Assembly: GCA_022866185.1 (NCBI GenBank)
Contig: JALHUG010000099.1
Span: 1-8,084, forward strand
From: Dehalococcoidia bacterium
Lineage (GTDB): Bacteria; Chloroflexota; Dehalococcoidia; SM23-28-2
Length of the DNA stretch: 8,084 nucleotides
Direction: 5' to 3'
Positions 5,497 to 8,084 of this stretch are shown piece after piece (the stretch's first letter is position 1; the number at the start of each line of letters is the position of its first letter). Under the pieces are notes generated by a model. It did not search any database and had not been told where the DNA came from. It worked only from the letters and a program-made list of their open reading frames with translations. The position numbers and the translations under genes were made by a program.

Positions 5497-6837
5497 CTAG
5501 TCGACAGCGCCGGCCACCTTGTCCGCTGCCGTTTCCTCCTCCACCATCAGGATCTGGTCCATGTGATTACGATCGTAGTACAAGCGAATCACGGCCTCTC
5601 CTAGCTTCTTGGAGTCGTGATGGTAGCGGTTCTCCTCGCTGACCACATCGGCCAGAATGAGGTGTCCTCTCAGAGAATCTCCACCGTTGATCCGCACTGG
5701 CTGCGAGTGCCATGTCTCGGGCAGGCCATCTTCGACGTTGCTGTTGGCCAGCACGTAGTGAAAGAGGCCCCTGCCCACGTGGCTCTCCAACACCCGCACG
5801 TGGTCGACCACCTTGAAGCCATCGGTCTCGCCGGACTGGGTGGCCACATTGCACACGTACACCTTCAGGGCAGAGGAGCCCCTGATCGCCCGCTTTATGC
5901 CATCCACCAGCAGGTTAGGGAGGACGCTGGTAAACAGGCTGCCCGGCCCCACCACGATCACGTCCGCCTCCAGGATGGCGCGGATGGCCTCGGGGCAGGC
6001 CAGAGGATTGGAGGGCAGGAGACGGACTTCCTTAATGCGACTGGAGCTCTCGCTGATCTTAGCCTCGCCCTGAATGGTCTCTTCGTTCTCCGTCTTGGCC
6101 TCCAGGGTAACGTCGACCAAAGTGGAGGGAACGATCTGGCCACGCACCGCCAGGACGCGGCTGGTCTGCTTGATGGCCTCTTCGAAGTTGCCTAGCACGC
6201 CACTCATGGCCACGATAAACAGGTTGCCGAAGCTGTGGCCAGCCAGGTCGGAACCGTCGGAGAAACGATACTGGAAGAGCTTGGTCATGAGGGGCTCGGC
6301 GTCGGCCAGGGCGGCGATGCAGTTGCGCACGTCGCCCGGCGGCAGGATGCCCAGCTCGCGCCGCAGCCTGCCAGAGCTGCCACCGTCGTCGGCCACCGTG
6401 ACGATGGCCATCAGATTGCCGGTATACTGCTTAATGCCGCGCAGGAGGATGGAAAGCCCCGTCCCGCCACCAATGGCGACGATCTTCGGCCCCCGCCGCA
6501 GGTGGCGCTGACCCCAGATGATGTTCACCAGGCTTGAGTCGCGCTTGCGGGGGAGGACAGCCGATAGGAGGGAGCTATTGAGGTGCCACAGGGCGAAGAG
6601 GATGAGGCCGGCACTGGCGCCCATGAACATGATGCCACGCCAGAAGCGGGGGATGAACTGGAGGGTCAGGTAGTAGATGAAGGAGGGGAATGTGTAGGAG
6701 ACGTAGGCTTCCCGCAGGATGTAGGCGATACCCAGTCCCATTAGGGCCACTCCAAGCATGAGCAGCGCTAACCAGCGCTTGATCCGCATGCCTGGGTATA
6801 GCCACTTGAGGAAATCGGCTTCCCTGAGGCTCTTCAT
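5497..6837 (-). CDS. yvcK: YvcK/CofD-like family protein with N-terminal membrane anchor
   Basis: YvcK (gluconeogenesis factor) proteins bind UDP-sugars such as UDP-GlcNAc and influence carbon metabolism, cell-wall synthesis and cell shape. They share the fold of CofD, the 2-phospholactate transferase of F420 synthesis. This protein has 446 residues against about 320 in Bacillus subtilis. The extra length is an N-terminal region with two hydrophobic helices (about 21-41 and 68-86), placing the catalytic-fold domain (from about 117) at the inner membrane face. That domain shows AIGGGTGLSILLRGIK (121-136), VADDGGSSGRLRREL (148-162), LPPGDVRNC (165-173), GHSFGNLFI (200-208), VGPGSLFTSVLPNLL (296-310) and CNVATQSGETDGF (329-341), all typical of YvcK rather than CofD. 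AGGAG lies 3 bases before the ATG, a little close. The usual Firmicutes neighbours rapZ and whiA are absent. It lies 37 bases after gatB in the same operon. Confidence 0.93.
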   Translation of the reverse strand: MKSLREADFLKWLYPGMRIKRWLALLMLGVALMGLGIAYILREAYVSYTFPSFIYYLTLQFIPRFWRGIMFMGASAGLILFALWHLNSSLLSAVLPRKRDSSLVNIIWGQRHLRRGPKIVAIGGGTGLSILLRGIKQYTGNLMAIVTVADDGGSSGRLRRELGILPPGDVRNCIAALADAEPLMTKLFQYRFSDGSDLAGHSFGNLFIVAMSGVLGNFEEAIKQTSRVLAVRGQIVPSTLVDVTLEAKTENEETIQGEAKISESSSRIKEVRLLPSNPLACPEAIRAILEADVIVVGPGSLFTSVLPNLLVDGIKRAIRGSSALKVYVCNVATQSGETDGFKVVDHVRVLESHVGRGLFHYVLANSNVEDGLPETWHSQPVRINGGDSLRGHLILADVVSEENRYHHDSKKLGEAVIRLYYDRNHMDQILMVEEETAADKVAGAVD

Positions 6838-6874
6838 GGTCTCCTACTTATAACGCGAGCTAACCACAAAAGTT

Positions 6875-8084
6875 CTACCCGCCTCCCGCCAACTTCTGCC
6901 CCAGGATCTGGTTCACCAGATCAGGGTTAGCTCGACCGCGCGTCTCTCGCATCACCTGCCCTATCAAGAACCGCAGTGCTTCTTCCTTTCCCGACTGATA
7001 GTCTTGCACCGCCTTGGCGTTGGCCGCAAGTACCTTTTCCACCGCTGCCGCCAGCTCGTCCGAGGCGCTGATTTGGGTGAGCCCTGCATCTTCCACAATC
7101 TGGCGGGGCAGTTTTCCTGTCTGGAACATCTCCTCGAACACCGTCTTGGCGATCTTCCCGCTGATAATACCACTATCGATCAGGTCCAGCATCTGGACCA
7201 TGTGATCCGGCTTCACCAGGGCATCTTCGATCTCCATATTGGCGGCGTTGAGGAGACGGGCGAAGTCGCCCAGCATCCAGTTGCTGACCGCCTTGGCCCG
7301 TTGCCTGACCCCGGTCTCACCCTCACCCGCCAGCGAGGCCAGGCACTCCTCGAAGAAGGCGGCCTTGGCCTGCGTCTCTGCTAGTAGGTTCACCTCGTAC
7401 TCCGTAAGGCCGTACTGGTGGATGAAGCGTTCCTTCTTGGCGTCGGGTAGCTCGGGCATGCGGGCGCGGATTCCCTCCACCCACTCGCGGGCGATGGTTA
7501 GCGGCGGCAGGTCCGGTTCGGGGAAGTAACGGTAGTCGTGGGCGTACTCCTTCGTTCTTTGCGAGACCGTGCGCCCTTCGTCCTCGATCCAGCCGCGCGT
7601 CTCCTGCTCGATGCGGCCGCCCGCCTCCACCTCCTGTCGCTGCCGCTCCACCTCGTAGGCCAGGGCCTTGTAGACGGCGCGGAAGCTGTTCATGTTCTTC
7701 ACTTCTACCTTGCCCAGGAACTCCTGGCTGCCGCGCGGGCGGATGCTCACGTTGGCATCGCAGCGGAACTGGCCCTCCTCCATGCTGGCCGTGCTCACCC
7801 CCAGGTACTGGAGGATCTGGCGCAGCTTCATCAAGTACTGGCGGGCCTCCTCCGGCGAGCGCAGGTCGGGCTCGCCGACGATCTCCATCAGGGGCACGCC
7901 AGCGCGATTGACGTCCACCAGGCTGTAGGTCTCCCCCGCCTCGTTCTGAACGTGGACCAGGCGAGCGACATCCTCCTCCAGGTGGACGCGGGTGATGCCA
8001 ACCCGCTTCTCCTCGCCGTCCACGTCGATCTCCATCCAGCCGTCGTGGGAGAAGGGCATGTCGTACTGGGAGATCTGGTAGCCC
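6875..8084 (-). CDS. gatB: Asp-tRNA(Asn)/Glu-tRNA(Gln) amidotransferase subunit B (partial, start outside window)
   Basis: GatB is the kinase/transamidase subunit of GatCAB, which converts misacylated Glu-tRNA(Gln) and Asp-tRNA(Asn) to Gln-tRNA and Asn-tRNA. About 402 C-terminal residues are present. The full protein is usually 475-490, so roughly 80 N-terminal residues lie beyond the right edge. The frame stays open through the edge and reads GYQISQYDMPFSHDGW, a conserved block, so the ATG at 8059 is internal. Further landmarks are NRAGVPLMEIVGEPDL, MEEGQFRCDANVSI, EVKNMNSFRAVYKAL and KEYAHDYRYFPEPDLPPL. The C-terminal YqeY-like tRNA-binding domain shows WMLGDFARLLN, SGIISGKIAKTVFEEM and GQVMRETRGRANP. 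Paralogue GatE is unlikely, because no GatE-type insertion is visible in the part seen. It is the first visible gene of the minus-strand operon. gatA and gatC are not in the window. Confidence 0.97.
   Translation of the reverse strand, partial: GYQISQYDMPFSHDGWMEIDVDGEEKRVGITRVHLEEDVARLVHVQNEAGETYSLVDVNRAGVPLMEIVGEPDLRSPEEARQYLMKLRQILQYLGVSTASMEEGQFRCDANVSIRPRGSQEFLGKVEVKNMNSFRAVYKALAYEVERQRQEVEAGGRIEQETRGWIEDEGRTVSQRTKEYAHDYRYFPEPDLPPLTIAREWVEGIRARMPELPDAKKERFIHQYGLTEYEVNLLAETQAKAAFFEECLASLAGEGETGVRQRAKAVSNWMLGDFARLLNAANMEIEDALVKPDHMVQMLDLIDSGIISGKIAKTVFEEMFQTGKLPRQIVEDAGLTQISASDELAAAVEKVLAANAKAVQDYQSGKEEALRFLIGQVMRETRGRANPDLVNQILGQKLAGGG

Noticed and set aside
5617..6195. 192-codon plus-strand frame opposite yvcK
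   Set aside because: It is a mirror of the yvcK coding sequence, with His/Val/Gly-rich translation and no domain. I treat it as a shadow frame.
8057..8059. ATG as the true start of gatB
   Set aside because: The frame continues upstream to the window edge with the conserved GYQISQYD block, so this Met is internal.
1..8084. A novel defence, mobile or biosynthetic system
   Set aside because: Every long coding region belongs to a recognisable family. No integrase, nuclease, toxin-antitoxin pair or cluster of unknown genes is visible.

Overview
This is an ordinary, gene-dense, high-GC bacterial chromosome segment: seven genes running to the right edge, plus a repeat array at the left edge. The mix points to a free-living bacterium, probably of the Chloroflexota (Dehalococcoidia-like). 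The reasons are the GatB signature text, a membrane-anchored YvcK, a Gmad2-domain lipoprotein, and a class of palindromic repeat common in environmental assemblies. This placement is inference from memory of the families, not a search result.

Layout. Bases 7-231 hold a 2.7-copy tandem array with an 85-base period. Each full unit contains two hairpins in opposite orientation. A short leader (232-308) with a strong Shine-Dalgarno sequence and a possible 18-codon upstream reading frame leads into rplY/ctc (ribosomal protein L25, 309-971, +). It converges on fmt (methionyl-tRNA formyltransferase, 984-1955, -). The 107 bases between fmt and a divergent lipoprotein gene (2063-2653, +) carry the best promoter in the window, reading into fmt.

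From 2660 to the right edge everything is on the minus strand and looks like one operon, transcribed gatB (cut by the window edge) -> yvcK -> secG -> family 5 solute-binding protein -> SAM hydrolase (DUF62 family). The gaps are 37, 42, 90 and 20 bases. Four of the seven genes serve core functions: L25 in the ribosome, Fmt in initiator tRNA formylation, GatB in transamidation of Glu-tRNA(Gln)/Asp-tRNA(Asn), and SecG in protein export. YvcK acts in cell-wall and carbon-metabolism control. The last two operon genes are less expected: a peptide/nickel-type binding protein without any permease or ATPase genes in view and without a lipobox cysteine, and an S-adenosylmethionine hydrolase.

I see no mobile-element genes, CRISPR array, tRNA, rRNA or defence cassette. 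The most interesting sequence signal is the repeat array. Its two hairpin types are reverse complements of one another except for a compensated two-base-pair flip in the stem and one loop base.
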